Positions 13,738-24,933 of a stretch of 64,000 bases of DNA are shown here, in pieces. Below the pieces are notes generated by a model, which saw only the letters and a program-made list of their open reading frames with translations, was not told where the DNA came from and searched no databases. Both the position numbers and the translations under genes were made by a program. The stretch covers positions 372,001 through 436,000 of the forward strand of contig NOWV01000039.1 of the NCBI GenBank assembly GCA_003344405.1. Direction: 5' to 3'. The DNA is from Trichoplax sp. H2. Taxonomy: Eukaryota; Placozoa; Uniplacotomia; Trichoplacea. Position 1 is the stretch's first letter; each line of letters starts with the position of its first letter.

Positions 13738-16700
13738 TCAAGCATCAAATAATTTTCGTAGTTCTTTCCATTTATTATTCTTGAGCGATGTCCGGATACA
13801 ACGAAAGAATTCAATATATTGAAATAAATTATGTCTAAAAAAATTTAAAATGCTTAATTAATAGTAGATTAAATAAAAACAGCACAGGCAATGTAACTCA
13901 TAACAAAATTATAAGTTTAGACTTACGTCATGAGAAGGACTCCGCCCAACATCTCATTATTAATTATTAGATGGTGAATATAGGCTCTTGTATGGTTCGA
14001 ACACACGAAGCATTTACAACCACTAACCAATGGTGAGAAATCTTCATTATATCTATTTTAAAGTTTAAGAGCGCAAATTCTGTTGTTTTAGTAAGTAGGG
14101 CATATTATGTGCTACAGACTGACTCCAATAATGTTATGACCTATCTTCACGTAAATTTAACAGTGAAAATGTTGCAGTACGATCTTGATCATTGGAGGAA
14201 TCATTTCCGTTTTCTTCTTCAACTTCAGTTAGCTTACTTGAACGACTTAGAGAATTGATAGCTTTAAGTGGTAAAACCATTGCCAAATTATTTTCCGTTA
14301 GATTGTATGGATAGCTGAGTTATTAAGGAGTAGTAACGTCAAAAGTATATGAATGTAAATAATATGAATATTGTTAAAATAAGTAAACAAGGATACTACG
14401 CATCAAATAGGTCAACTCCACTTTCGATAGCTTTAATGATGTTTGCTGTAAAGTTTTACATTAAAGGATAAGATCATGTACGCAATTGCATAAATTACAT
14501 TTCGTAGCCAGAATAAGTTAATAAAGGTTGTACGCTCATAATATGGGTGATTAACGTAGCTTTAATAAGTATTTTCTATTCTTTACATACTGGGTGAACC
14601 AATCGCGTGAATTAATCTTGGCTTTTCAACTGGGAGGTTTTGCTAATATAAAATAATAATAAGCGCTTATTAATAATTTCTTATATTAATTGAATATTAA
14701 CTCTATAGCTGTCATGAAAGCACGCAATAAATCATTACCGTTGTTAACGGAAGAAGCTCAAAAATAGTTTCAACATTCATTTGATCGCTACCAAATCCTT
14801 CTAAAGTGAATCCTAAATTTTAAAATTTCATATAAAACGTTATCTCTTAAGATTTACGGGGCTAATAGATGCAAAGTGGTTTAACTAAAATCACAATCAA
14901 AATGCGTATGTCACCGAAAACAGGCCTGGTAGCGGATTCCTTAGCAGATCGTTGTCTCTCATCAACTAGTCCACCTCCTTCAACAGCAGCCCATAACTCA
15001 CTAGTTTTCAAACTCTTTAAGATTAATCACAATGAAAGTTTAGTTTAGTTTGTTAAGATGGAATAATGTACTCGTTCGTTGACACTCCGGTAGTAAATAG
15101 AAGCGAGGTGTCTACTGCATTTACTTATTGAGCTCAACAGTTACTTACATCATGTTTCTCACGATATTTAAGGCACTGATCTAAAAATTCTAAAGTTCTA
15201 TCAACTGATTTGCGCGTTCTTTTAATAGATGCATTAGCAGGCACCGTGTCGCATAAGCTTTGATACCAACTAGGCCGGCAAACTTCGACAAATTTTGAGT
15301 AATCATCAGGTGTAACCTAGAAAAAGTTCAATAATGTTTTATTCTCCTAATAAGCTATAACATGATTCCTTAAAATTTCAAATCATTATCGTTTTACCTT
15401 TGTTCTACCAGTCTTTGTCCACACGGAGATTGATTTATTTTCATTGTACTGGTACATAGCCTCGCCCTGGTAATCGGAGGCTGATATGTAAACTGAGTTA
15501 TCCTAATAACAAAAGTAGTTGCATATGTTTCTTATTGCGCTATACAGCTTTGATAGTGCTATATATATTTTAACATGGATTCTTCCGATACAAGCAGGAC
15601 TTTCAATATACCACACGTACTTTGTATCCTATGAAGCTAGCGAGACCTTTGCCATATCCGCGTAATTTTATTAATCCAGGTTCTTCAATACTAAATACGA
15701 TTGTTTACGTTAATGGCAGTATAGAATAAGTACATCATGAATATCCTACTTGGATTAATTAATTAAATAATAAATGGGATTGCAATGTCTTAAAAGCAAG
15801 TCATGTCACGATTGAATTTTATGGTTAGTTAGTCTGCAGCAATTGGAGCATTTCTAAAATCATTTATATCGTAGTGTGATGACATGCTTTATTCTAATGA
15901 TTGGTAAAATTTATCGAAAGTACGCCTATTTTGTAATACTGATGTATACTGTACACTGTATAGTATACTCATAGATGTAAATTAGATAAGCAATTTATTA
16001 TTACTTTTACCATCTACATTTCGTCAACGTGTGCGTTTCTATAGACACAATCAAGGGACTGCTACTGCTTTCTTGTTTGTTTAGCGATTAATTTTGGCTC
16101 GAAAATATTACAAGATGTCATTTGGCGAACAGTTTTATCGTCGGCAATGTGATATCCTTGTCCATATATGATAGCAGTATTTCTTAGATTTATTAGCTAC
16201 AAATTGAACTGATGCTCGTGATACTTTTCATACAGCACGGTACAGTACTTTTTATCTCAACTTTATCAAACTTCAATATTGAGTAGAAACTTATTTACAG
16301 AGTAGCCTATTTCAATTTACAATAGTATACAGTAGTACGGTGTACGTAGTATCGAAACACTACTGTACTTTACTTTTCTAGTTGTATTATTTTCAATTCA
16401 TTTAAATAAAATAAATTTTAAAATTTATTAAATTGAATTGAATTTATGTATTTACTGTAAGTACTGTACAGTATAGTAAATACAGCTATTGATTGATTGT
16501 GCAATAGTTAAAATGCTGTACCGTGGTCAGGTCTAACCGTGGCTACTAGATCTAATTAAGTCGTTCATGGCTATACTATCGTCATGGATTGCTAAATTTA
16601 TCGTCTTTGCTGTTTAATGACGACAGTCAGGAGGGCATGAAATAGCCTTAAATATCACAATTAAAAAAAAAAAAAAATTTCGACCACGATGGGACTCGAA

Positions 16701-17904
16701 CCCACAATCTTCCGATAACTTCATCTTCCATACAGAAAGATTTCGAAGTCGGACGCCTTATCCGTTGGGCCACGCGGCCGGTCAAGAATAAGGACGAGAA
16801 ATTTGCTATTTATATGCTTTTCCAGTCATTGTTTGGGTAATACAATATTGCATTGAAGTGTACTGTACCGTATTTGGATATCTAAATAAGCTGTTCGATA
16901 CCAAAGTATGCGGTATAGTGTACAGTATGGAAAATGTAAACGTATGTCGAAGTTGACAAGAACAAGTACAACACGGTGGACGGTACCGTGTTATGTACGG
17001 ACTTGACTATATACCTGTAGAATTCCTATAGCGCCTACGAGCATACAACTAACTATACAAGGTAAAATCTGCTCCATATTTAATCAGTAATCGAGTTGTG
17101 GAGTAATATCACTCAAATGTAGTAAAAAACGATCATCTTAATTACAGATGATGGTTGGTATTACTCTTGCTGAGATTATTAACTCTATACACAAAGTGAG
17201 TGAACTGTTCAAGCAGAAGTATGGATTTGACATTGACGAACTGTACAATTGGAGAATAAAATGTACTAACAGACCGCGACAGCAATAGATCTATTACTGT
17301 CGTGGTCCGCAAATTGTTACACCGCCAATACATTCATTCAATGGCGAATTTCTAGTTTTACTGTAGCAACCAACAGTTTAATAAATACTATAACTGTATT
17401 GTAGTAACTCAGAAAGTTCAAATAATACAAATGATTTAAATGCAGTAAAGTACAATAGATAGGACAGGCCTTATGTACTGTATATATAACTATATATATA
17501 TATTTTACTGTAGATAAAGACATTGAATGATCAATGAAAAAGTATATGGCAGTTTATACTACATACTTTGCATTGATCACATTGAGTCACCACTAACTAA
17601 CTGTAACCCTATTCTACAACTGCAGGTAGTAATATTTGATTGGAATAAAAACCCTTTAAGTTGACTTCATAACGTTACTATTGAAAACTTACATCGAAGC
17701 CAGAGGTGTATGCATAATAGGTGGAACGTTGTCCAAAGTCTCCAAAATATCCGGTGTGAGATGAGGAACTACACCAGAACGGTTATAAATTAAACAACCA
17801 GGAGTTTCAACTACCTTGCTTCCAAATTGCAGTGCTCCTAGACGACAGCAAGACCCGGCCAGATCGATTACTCTCACTTTGAAATTCATGACGATAATGT
17901 TCAA
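13738..17904 (-). CDS. QTRT2: Queuine tRNA-ribosyltransferase accessory subunit 2
   Basis: Minus-strand exons: 17904-17693, 15690-15621, 15502-15398, 15316-15149, 14996-14915, 14812-14739, 14642-14591, 14445-14400, 14314-14141, 14052-13927 and 13834-13738; 349 aa, phases closed. With QTRT1 this subunit forms the enzyme that exchanges guanine for queuine at position 34 of tRNA Asp, Asn, His and Tyr; in mammals it is found at the mitochondrial outer membrane. Recognised by a string of family blocks: [19 protein letters not shown] near the N-terminus, [50 protein letters not shown], and the zinc site [17 protein letters not shown] (C-x-C-x2-C plus His) near the C-terminus. It is shorter than human QTRT2 (about 415 aa), mainly in the linker before the zinc site. 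One acceptor (14996) reads GTGAG and was picked by phase and homology over an upstream AG that gives a stop. Confidence 0.93.
16659..16676 (-). terminator. Pol III terminator of the tRNA-Arg gene
   Basis: On the minus strand the tRNA 3' end is followed within 3 nt by an uninterrupted run of about 15 T. This is much more than the four or five T that stop RNA polymerase III. Confidence 0.85.
16681..16779 (-). tRNA. tRNA-Arg (anticodon TCG) with a 26-nt intron
   Basis: Read on the minus strand from 16779. Acceptor strands GGCCGCG and CGTGGTC pair over 7 bp (two G-U), with discriminator G at 16681. The A box is TGGCCCAACGG and the B box GGTTCGAGTCC. The anticodon stem is TCCGA/TCGGA around loop CTTCGA+A, giving anticodon TCG for CGA codons. 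A 26-nt intron (16742-16717) follows position 37, the canonical site, so the mature tRNA is 73 nt before CCA. The sequence closely resembles animal tRNA-Arg(TCG). A T-run on this strand (A-run at about 16662-16676 on the plus strand) follows at once and should end Pol III transcription. Both internal promoter boxes look intact, so it is probably functional. Confidence 0.93.
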
Positions 17905-18129
17905 AATTGATTAACCATTAAGCAGTAAAAGTAATATTATGATGAGAACTTTGGCTATGAACTCTGCACTCTCTATTTTTTGAACGTACAAAGTAATGAA
18001 ATTTTACAGTATTATTTTAGGTAGAAAACAGTTATACTCATTGTAGTTAAATTATTATTAGTAAGAGCTCAAGTTGCACTTGCAGTCTTGCACAGCACTT
18101 TTTGAGCCTAGAAATTTTTTTCTACTTCC

Positions 18130-19190
18130 TTGGACGACTCCAGTATTGTACTGTAGACGATCACGTTGGTTACTGACTTACAGTACTGTATTGTACTGTA
18201 GAGTACAATACACTGTACGCACAGTATGTACAGTAAAGTAGAGCAGGTTGAACAACCCACACTCGTTCGTCATACTGTACCATACTGTACTCATATGGTT
18301 ATGAATTTGTTCCTTCGATTCTACTGTCATGTCTCATTTACTGTACAGTATAGAGGTACACGTATAGTACAGTACACATGTACAATTGTACATGTACTTT
18401 CTCAGTAGAGTTGAACGTTTGGAAAAATGCAATGATTTTGAACGTTTTCAACGTCACTGCCAAGGGTCTGATATACTGTGTTATAGCATAGTCGATAAGC
18501 GGAACACGTTGAAATGAGAAAATGCGACAGACGGGCTAACAGACATCTTTTTCCAAATACTGTTGTACAGTATAACATGTTCTACTGTACAGTGTACAGT
18601 ATACAGTACAGTACTTTGCCATGCAAATGTTGGAAACTCGTGCAGTACTGTACTTCCTCTCTTCACACGTATCAAATTTTATTGATTTTGATGAAGAAAT
18701 AACTCAAAAAATATTCGTCGACTTATCTGAAAAGAAAATAATCACGTTGTACAGTACATACTTTGCCGTTCAAATGTTGGAAACGCGTAAAGTACTGTAC
18801 TGAACACAGTGTACTGTACAGCTAGTACAGTATGGAATGAGAAAATGCAACAGACGGACTAACAGACAGTCTTTCCCAAATACTATTGTACTGTACTGTA
18901 CAGTGTACAGTACTTTGCCATCCAAATGTTGGAAACTCGTGCAGTACTGTACAGTACAGTACTGTACTGTACTTTGCGTTCAAATGTTGGAAACGCGTAA
19001 AGTACTGTACTGAACACAGTGTACAGTACAGCTAGTACAGTATGGAATGAGAAGATGCGACAGACGGACTAACAGACAGCCTTTCCCAAATACTATTGTA
19101 CTGTACAGTGTACAGTACTTTGCCATAAATGTTGGAAACTCGTGCAGTACAGTACTGTACACTGTACAGTACTGTACTTTCACCAAACGC
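18130..19190. repeat. GTAC-palindrome block with higher-order tandem repeat
   Basis: This block lies between the divergent QTRT2 and NELFE starts. It is dominated by interleaved TACAGTA and TACTGTA words. Inside it, a unit made of an A part (AATGAGAA-ATGC-ACAGAC, later TTTCCCAAATACTATTGTAC, then AAATGTTGGAAACTCGTGC) and a B part (GTTCAAATGTTGGAAACGCG, then GAACACAGTGTAC) recurs: A at about 18512, 18836 and 19045; B at about 18765 and 18972. The last two A copies are 209 bp apart; the first interval is longer because of extra sequence. All open frames here are read through repeat DNA and were not called as genes. Confidence 0.8.
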
Positions 19191-19305
19191 TGGAACTACC
19201 GTCACTGGAAGTGGTCTGCATTGCAACTGTGGTAGTCTCCACTGGTGAGAGCTTCCATTCTCCTTGTTCTCCTTCAACGATAAACCAACTAGAAATACAC
19301 TTCAA

Positions 19306-22300
19306 ATGACCTCCATGATTTTGACATTGCCACCAGCTTCAGCTGAAGAAGGTAAACTATTAAGACGTAAGTATGCATCATTTCCACTCAGCAAAGAAGA
19401 ATCTTTACTTAAAAAGAAATATGATGAAGGCAAACGTAAGGTAAATAAACGCTTCCGCGATAGACGATTTCAATGCTGAAAGATACAAGGTGCTCACCAT
19501 CATCGATGAGCAATAACCTTGACAACATTGTTTTGAAGCATCACTGAAATGACACTAGTTTGAAGTAGAGATGCTAAAGAGTATATTGAATTCAAGTTTC
19601 TTTCTATTCAGGGAGCCCATCCAGCGATATACGTTATGATATGATAGTTTACTTCTAAATATCATGTGATTGCATTGACATTGCATTGATCCTACTGCGC
19701 TATACTATTCGTATTTCACAAGTACTGTGCATCCGAGTGATTCACAGGATAATACAGTAATGACAATCGAGTCAAGTAGTATTGAGTTGTGTGTACTGTT
19801 CGAGTTCGAGTTGATATAAATTGTTGTACGTATGGATGTAGTGCAGTGTCTCAAGTTTACCTGAAATAAATACAAAAACCAATCTGCAATATAATATTCA
19901 AGATAGATTCTGTTATTACTCGCATGTATTTAGCCTGCACCGAAGGAAAAGACCATTAAATCAACCAAAGAAACTTCAACGATACCACTCAAACGATCAG
20001 GTAATTCGAAAACTACATACTTTACCATCAACAGTAACTATTATATCATTACAATATACGCTAATGTTAGTAAGCAAACAGAATTGACAGAGTAGCAACG
20101 GTCTAATTACAATAACGTTGAGGTTATCTAATGCTACACTACAATGTTGTGAGTGTTGACTTCAATGACAGCATTCGTCAACAACTACTTATTCACATAA
20201 CTTTAAGTCATTATTTTACAATCGAGTATACTTAAGTTCACAAATGAATGGAGGGTTACTAGCCTCATCATATCTATTTCTGAAATGTATATTATGATCT
20301 GTATAATTCTGCTTTAGAGTGTAGTGTACAGAATCATGAATGATAAAGGACATGGCCTATGTTAATAAAGCTTACGTTATTGTAATTGTTAACTGATACT
20401 AAAATGATAATTGCGTATGACTAAATTTTTCCTGCTTTAGTCTACCATTCCTCGATGTGGATACCACCTTAACTTATGATTATGCTTATTACGTCTCTAA
20501 TTAGGATCGTTAGATAGCGAAGAAATTAAGAGAGAAACGATTAAAAAATTACAAGCTTTAGGAGTTAGTACCGATAATTAAATTGATATCATACTGTAAT
20601 CTTGATACAATCACCTTAAAAGCCAACTGATTGACTGATTCCTTAGTCCTTGCCAAATACTCAAGAAACCCCAACTCAGCCAAGTACAAAGAAGTTGAAA
20701 ATATTACGACGAAAAACCAAGGTCTTTTACTGTAGTTTAATTAGTTTATTTGCGTTCGTACATAAAGAATATATTATACAGTCGGCCAAAAAACTATTTT
20801 CTATTGAAAATTAAATCGATTTTAATTATTTTTCTTAGCAAGTAAATTCACCTGCCACCAAACAAGCTAAAATTAGTGAAGATGCTATAAAAGAGACAAA
20901 GGATAGCACCTCAAAACCTGGGACGGAGGAACCCGAAGAAAACGTATTATTAATTAGTCATTAATATACAAATAGATGCATAATAGATTTAAATTAAATG
21001 CAACGTGCTGAGTGTTGGTCTTGCAATTTTACTCTAAAGCAATCAGAGGTGGACAATGCATCAGCAGATTCAAGATCAAGTAGGTGTCATCTGTAACCAT
21101 TTCGTGCTACCTATAGATTTACAATTAAGAATATACATGATACAGCGAAAATATTGATACGATTTTTTGACTACTTTAGGAAGACATCGGGAGATGGTTA
21201 AACAGTCTACTTCTTTCAAAAAAGTAATTAAATATCGAGTTAACCGTGCCTTTCGTCATAAATATACTTACTGCTTCGAGCCAGTTTAAGCTACGATGGC
21301 GATAGCGTTCTCTATACAAACTTATGCTTTGAAAGAATTTAATATCAACAATTCATATTCTGAAACTAGAAGTTAATTCCCTATAATTTTATCCAGGGTA
21401 ATACGATCTATGTAACTGGCCGCGGTATTAGTGAGATGGTACTAAAGAAATCATTTACTGAGTTTGGTAGGTTCGAACAGATTACTATTTCATCTTAAAT
21501 TAATCTGTCTCACCAATAAATTATCAATGGTAGGTCGTATACTATCAATTAACATGGAAGCAGAAAAAAAGTAAGATATCTACATTGGCATCTGAATTAT
21601 ATCCTACTAATGTTATCTTGGTTATATTATATCCAATTTATTGTAGAATGGATTTTGTTAATACTGTACTTGCTAATGCTGTTCTACTTTTTAGTTGTGC
21701 CTTCATAACTTTCGATAGCTATGAAGCGACATCACGCGCTATAAATGAAGTAAGACTGATATTTCAATTAATGTCTCCTTACGTAATTTATGTCGTAAAG
21801 TGGGTATCCGAACTTCGGACACCTTATCTCTTCTGCTAATATACTTAATAAATGAATGGCGTACATTATCTGTTTGTAACCTTCTCATGATATATCGAAT
21901 TCGTATATTTTTAGATGGACAATACAACGGCCGGAGGCGTTTCACTGAAAGTATCATATTCTAGAAAACAAAATTTTGTTTATATACCAGATAAAGTTGC
22001 TACTCATTCTCCTTGGGCTAGAGCTGGTAAGATTACCTAAATTTTTTTGCAGATGTTCTTAAGAATCCATTTCTAAGAAATAATAGGATTTATTAAATAT
22101 TTTACTATATTTTTGTTGTTTATTCAATGTAGCTGCAGGACAAGTCGAAGGTAAGTAGTAAACGCTTAGATACATGATTTTGTAATTGAAACACTATTGC
22201 ATAATATATCTGATTGGTAGTTTTAAGTTCCGCTTTTTAATACTGTCGTAACATAGATGCCAAAAGGGAAGAATCAAGAAATCTTGTGGATTATGAAGAT

Positions 22301-22309
22301 GTATTCTAA
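19306..22309 (+). CDS. NELFE: Negative elongation factor E (RRM subunit of NELF)
   Basis: Exons: 19306-19440, 19934-20000, 20505-20563, 20647-20721, 20839-20943, 21040-21079, 21180-21223, 21397-21466, 21534-21570, 21695-21749, 21915-22026, 22133-22150 and 22257-22309; 289 aa, phases closed. NELF-E is the RNA-binding subunit of the nuclear complex that holds RNA polymerase II in promoter-proximal pause. Evidence: an N-terminal block rich in EE-x-LL-KKKY like the family leader; a basic/acidic linker; then an RRM from about residue 177 with RNP2 NTIYVTG, SFTEFGRILSINME, RNP1-like NCAFITFDSYE, and the downstream VSYSRKQ strand; and a short tail ending RNLVDYEDVF. The arginine-aspartate repeat of the human protein (about 380 aa) is absent, which explains the shorter length. 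The EE-x-LL-KKY segment occurs twice in exon 1. Two ATGs nine bases apart could start the protein; the upstream one is used here. Confidence 0.9.
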
Positions 22310-23952
22310 GAAAACCTTATTCCTATATAAAATGCATATAATGCCGCTATCAAATTAAATTTATTACTGCTATTATTATTGTATTTTTAGTGCCGCTGTT
22401 AACTTTGTATTTGAGATTATTGTATAGTGTATACCCTCAGACATTCAGCAAGATGATAGCAGTTAATTTAATAGTCATTGAGAAGGCCCTGTAAATAGTA
22501 TCTTAAAAATCTATAAGATTGTCAGTCTTCTGAATATGACAAACTGTCCAGTATTTTACGAAATTGATATACGAGTATTAATCTAATAAATAGAATTAAA
22601 TTTGACCCTGTTGTACAGTAGTATGAACGAGGCAGTCACGGAATTGACGTTTCTGTCGTGAAATGTATGATTAAAATGTTAGACTTATAACACATTTAAT
22701 TAATATTTTTGTAATTCTATGTGTAAGCGTTACTGTATGGTACATGTATGTCGTGTGGAGTTGTCATACGTATGCTCTATGTGCCAAATTACATAGAGGT
22801 ACTTACATTATTTCATGTTAACCGAATAAATTTAATACAGTATTACTAATTTACTATAGTAGCAACCTCGTACGGTTTCTAAGCTCAAACGGTACTAAAA
22901 GCGATTGGATCAGTTCATCGAGAAGCAAGGGTTACACAATCGGTTATAGTACTGCAATTTTGATACTGTATTGCAATTATGATCTATCATAATTTTGTTT
23001 ATAGTACTACTATCACGTACACTAAAAGCACATGTACATGTTCTGATCAGCTTAGCTATAGTTCAATACGCCTACTGCTACTGCACTAAGTTGATAGTCA
23101 TGCTTGAATATATGGGTACAATATTGTAACAAACTAGAAATCACAATTTAGATAACTTGCTGCTTCACGCTCATCGCTTCCCATTTCATAAATGAATCGC
23201 TATCGTCTTACTGATTCTTTAATACAGTATTTCGCTTCTGCATTTTATTCGTATCATGCAATTATGTCCACACTCCTATTTGCGCTTTATTTTCTTAATC
23301 CTGTACACTTAGAATTGTTACTTGGGTTACTATCATAGAGGTTTTTTAAGGTTACTACGAAGACTTGAACAGAGCATTTCTGAGCTAGAGGTATCAGGCT
23401 ATCTTGATAGTGCTAATCATTATTATCAGTATAACTGTATTATTTTGACCGAAAAGAATGGTAATATAGTCCACAGTAAGGAAGAAGGAATAAGACAACA
23501 AAGTCTTGCATGTATAACATTTCATAATTAGATGAAAAGGTTATTTCTTATTTCTCTACCTAGATCGTAGGCAGTGTTCTAAACGGCAGTATCGTTCTTA
23601 GACTGATATCAGATCATAATGATAAGCTCCAAAAAATCACATTCCACAACGCAACTTAGTCCACTCACAATTACATTAATAATTGCCTATCCAATGTCAA
23701 TAATTGTTAACTTGCGCTTCACATTGTATACAATATCAGATCGTTCGCACTGCACTACCACGTCTAACTGAGTCAGAATTAAAGGTTTATAATCGGAAAT
23801 TATAAATTGTGTAAAGTAAAGGATATTGACGTAATTAACAAGAATAGATCTAATCTGGGTGGCAGAAGCAGACACCGCATGATTTAATTTAACGTCCGTT
23901 CAGGTTAAAGGTTTTATGCCAAGAAAAGTACTTTGTACGCATAGAAGCCATG
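22310..23952. other. Convergent intergenic region (NELFE / FKBP)
   Basis: About 1.6 kb without a supported gene. The open frame at 23322-23531 has no recognisable domain, start context or splice partner. The expected 3' UTRs of both flanking genes fall here. Confidence 0.4.
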
Positions 23953-24309
23953 TTAATTTGCAGACAAGATTTCAATCTCGAATTGAAGCTCGGCATTTGG
24001 AGGTATTCCCCAAGCGGGAAATCCTTGGGCTCCATATCCCTTATATCCAGCTATAGTAATGCGAGCAACTTCCCCAACAGCCATTGTCAAACAGCCTTCG
24101 TCCCAACCTTTGATAACTTTTCCGACACCAACTTGGAAAGTGAAAGGTTTTTGTCCAGGATCTTTGGTGCTCCAGAATTTCTTTAATGGAGTGGATAGCG
24201 ATCCTATGCAGTGGACTGTAATAGTGTTATTGCTCTGGACTTTTGCACCATTGCCTGGTCTAAGAATCTCCTTATAGACACCATCACTTACTTGTATCCG
24301 ATTTGCCAT
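23953..24309 (-). CDS. Intronless FKBP12-type peptidyl-prolyl isomerase, plant/protist type
   Basis: A single-exon 118-residue protein that is one complete FKBP domain. It would catalyse cis-trans isomerisation of proline bonds and may bind FK506/rapamycin. Family features: TVHCIGSL strand, KPFTFQVGVGKVIKGWDEG with the pocket-floor Trp, GEVARITI, YGAQGFPAWGIPPNAEL and a final FEIEIL strand. No signal peptide is seen, so cytosolic. The insert KKFWSTKDPGQKPF and the GFPAWGI-PN loop are signatures of plant and algal FKBP12 as I remember that family; typical animal FKBP12 has KKFDSS and a GHPGIIPPH loop instead. It is the only protein gene here with no intron. It may be an old paralogue kept in some animals, a retrocopy or a transfer. 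The neighbouring start of DPM2 lies 624 bp away, divergent. Confidence 0.92.
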   Translation of the reverse strand: MANRIQVSDGVYKEILRPGNGAKVQSNNTITVHCIGSLSTPLKKFWSTKDPGQKPFTFQVGVGKVIKGWDEGCLTMAVGEVARITIAGYKGYGAQGFPAWGIPPNAELQFEIEILSAN

Positions 24310-24933
24310 AGCGCTACCTTTGACTTTTTATTAGCTAAAAGTAAAAAATGGACAATATTTGATGATCTTCTTTAGCTCCAACGTTTCCGCTAGCACTGTT
24401 CAAGCAAACTACCGTGGAGTACTAAACTGTACGTTTCGATTTCCCAGTGATTCACTCTTGGATTACCATACTAAATCCTATTCCTCCATGGTACAGTTTG
24501 GGAAGTGTTTTACACACAGCATGACTGACATAGTCTACGCCGAAATTGGATTATGTCCATCGTAGTTATTACAATACTCATGTTCTATATATACTGACTA
24601 TCAGTATCACTACTTTGAGCAGTTACTGCTTACTGGTATCAAGACACTAGACACTTCGTCAACGCGCATAGCAGCAATTTACTAAACCAGAATAGCATTT
24701 CAACTCTTTAATCCTAAAAGAGAAGACAGTGTTTACAGTTGAGAAAGTTACCTTATCAACTTTATCTTCCTTCACTTATTTCTATTAAGTTCATCAACAC
24801 TGCAAAGGAGACTGCCATAGCTGTGAATTTTCCTAAAAGCCCAAAATAACGCAAAGATTGTACGGTATCTGTAATAAGCTAGAACAGGCCACAGAATTCA
24901 GAAAGCACAATTATACGAGAAATCTTAATAACT
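24310..24933. promoter_or_regulatory. Divergent promoter region of FKBP and DPM2
   Basis: 624 bp separate two divergent start codons, so the promoters of both genes should be here. I see no clear TATA box or repeated factor site. The open frame at 24359-24565 has no recognisable product. Confidence 0.4.

Larger units (their letters stand above)
15691..17692 (-). other. QTRT2 intron 1 hosting a tRNA gene and GTAC-rich repeats
   Basis: This 2002-bp intron is far longer than the other QTRT2 introns (about 80-310 bp). It carries the tRNA-Arg gene in the same orientation as the host, and clusters of TACAGTA/TACTGTA words at about 15940-15975, 16235-16500 and 16855-17000. The short open frames at 17142-17523 lie inside it and show no domain. 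Confidence 0.75.

Noticed and set aside
14134-14140. Stop codon suggesting that QTRT2 is truncated before its zinc site
   Set aside because: A donor at 14140 removes it, and the next two exons supply the CxCxxC-His zinc site and C-terminus in frame.
16681-16779. Reading the tRNA as tRNA-Phe (GAA) without an intron
   Set aside because: Only the 26-nt intron model gives a 7-nt anticodon loop with a paired 5-bp stem, and the rest matches tRNA-Arg(TCG).
18226-19277. Several 60-81 codon open frames on both strands
   Set aside because: They read through GTAC-rich repeat DNA; the same peptides recur in several frames and strands because the repeat is self-complementary.
21467-21498. Extension of the NELFE RRM exon to a stop (FGRFEQITISS)
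   Set aside because: A GTAGGT donor at 21467 leads in frame to GRILSINMEAEKN and the RNP1 strand, which matches the family; the extension would truncate the RRM.
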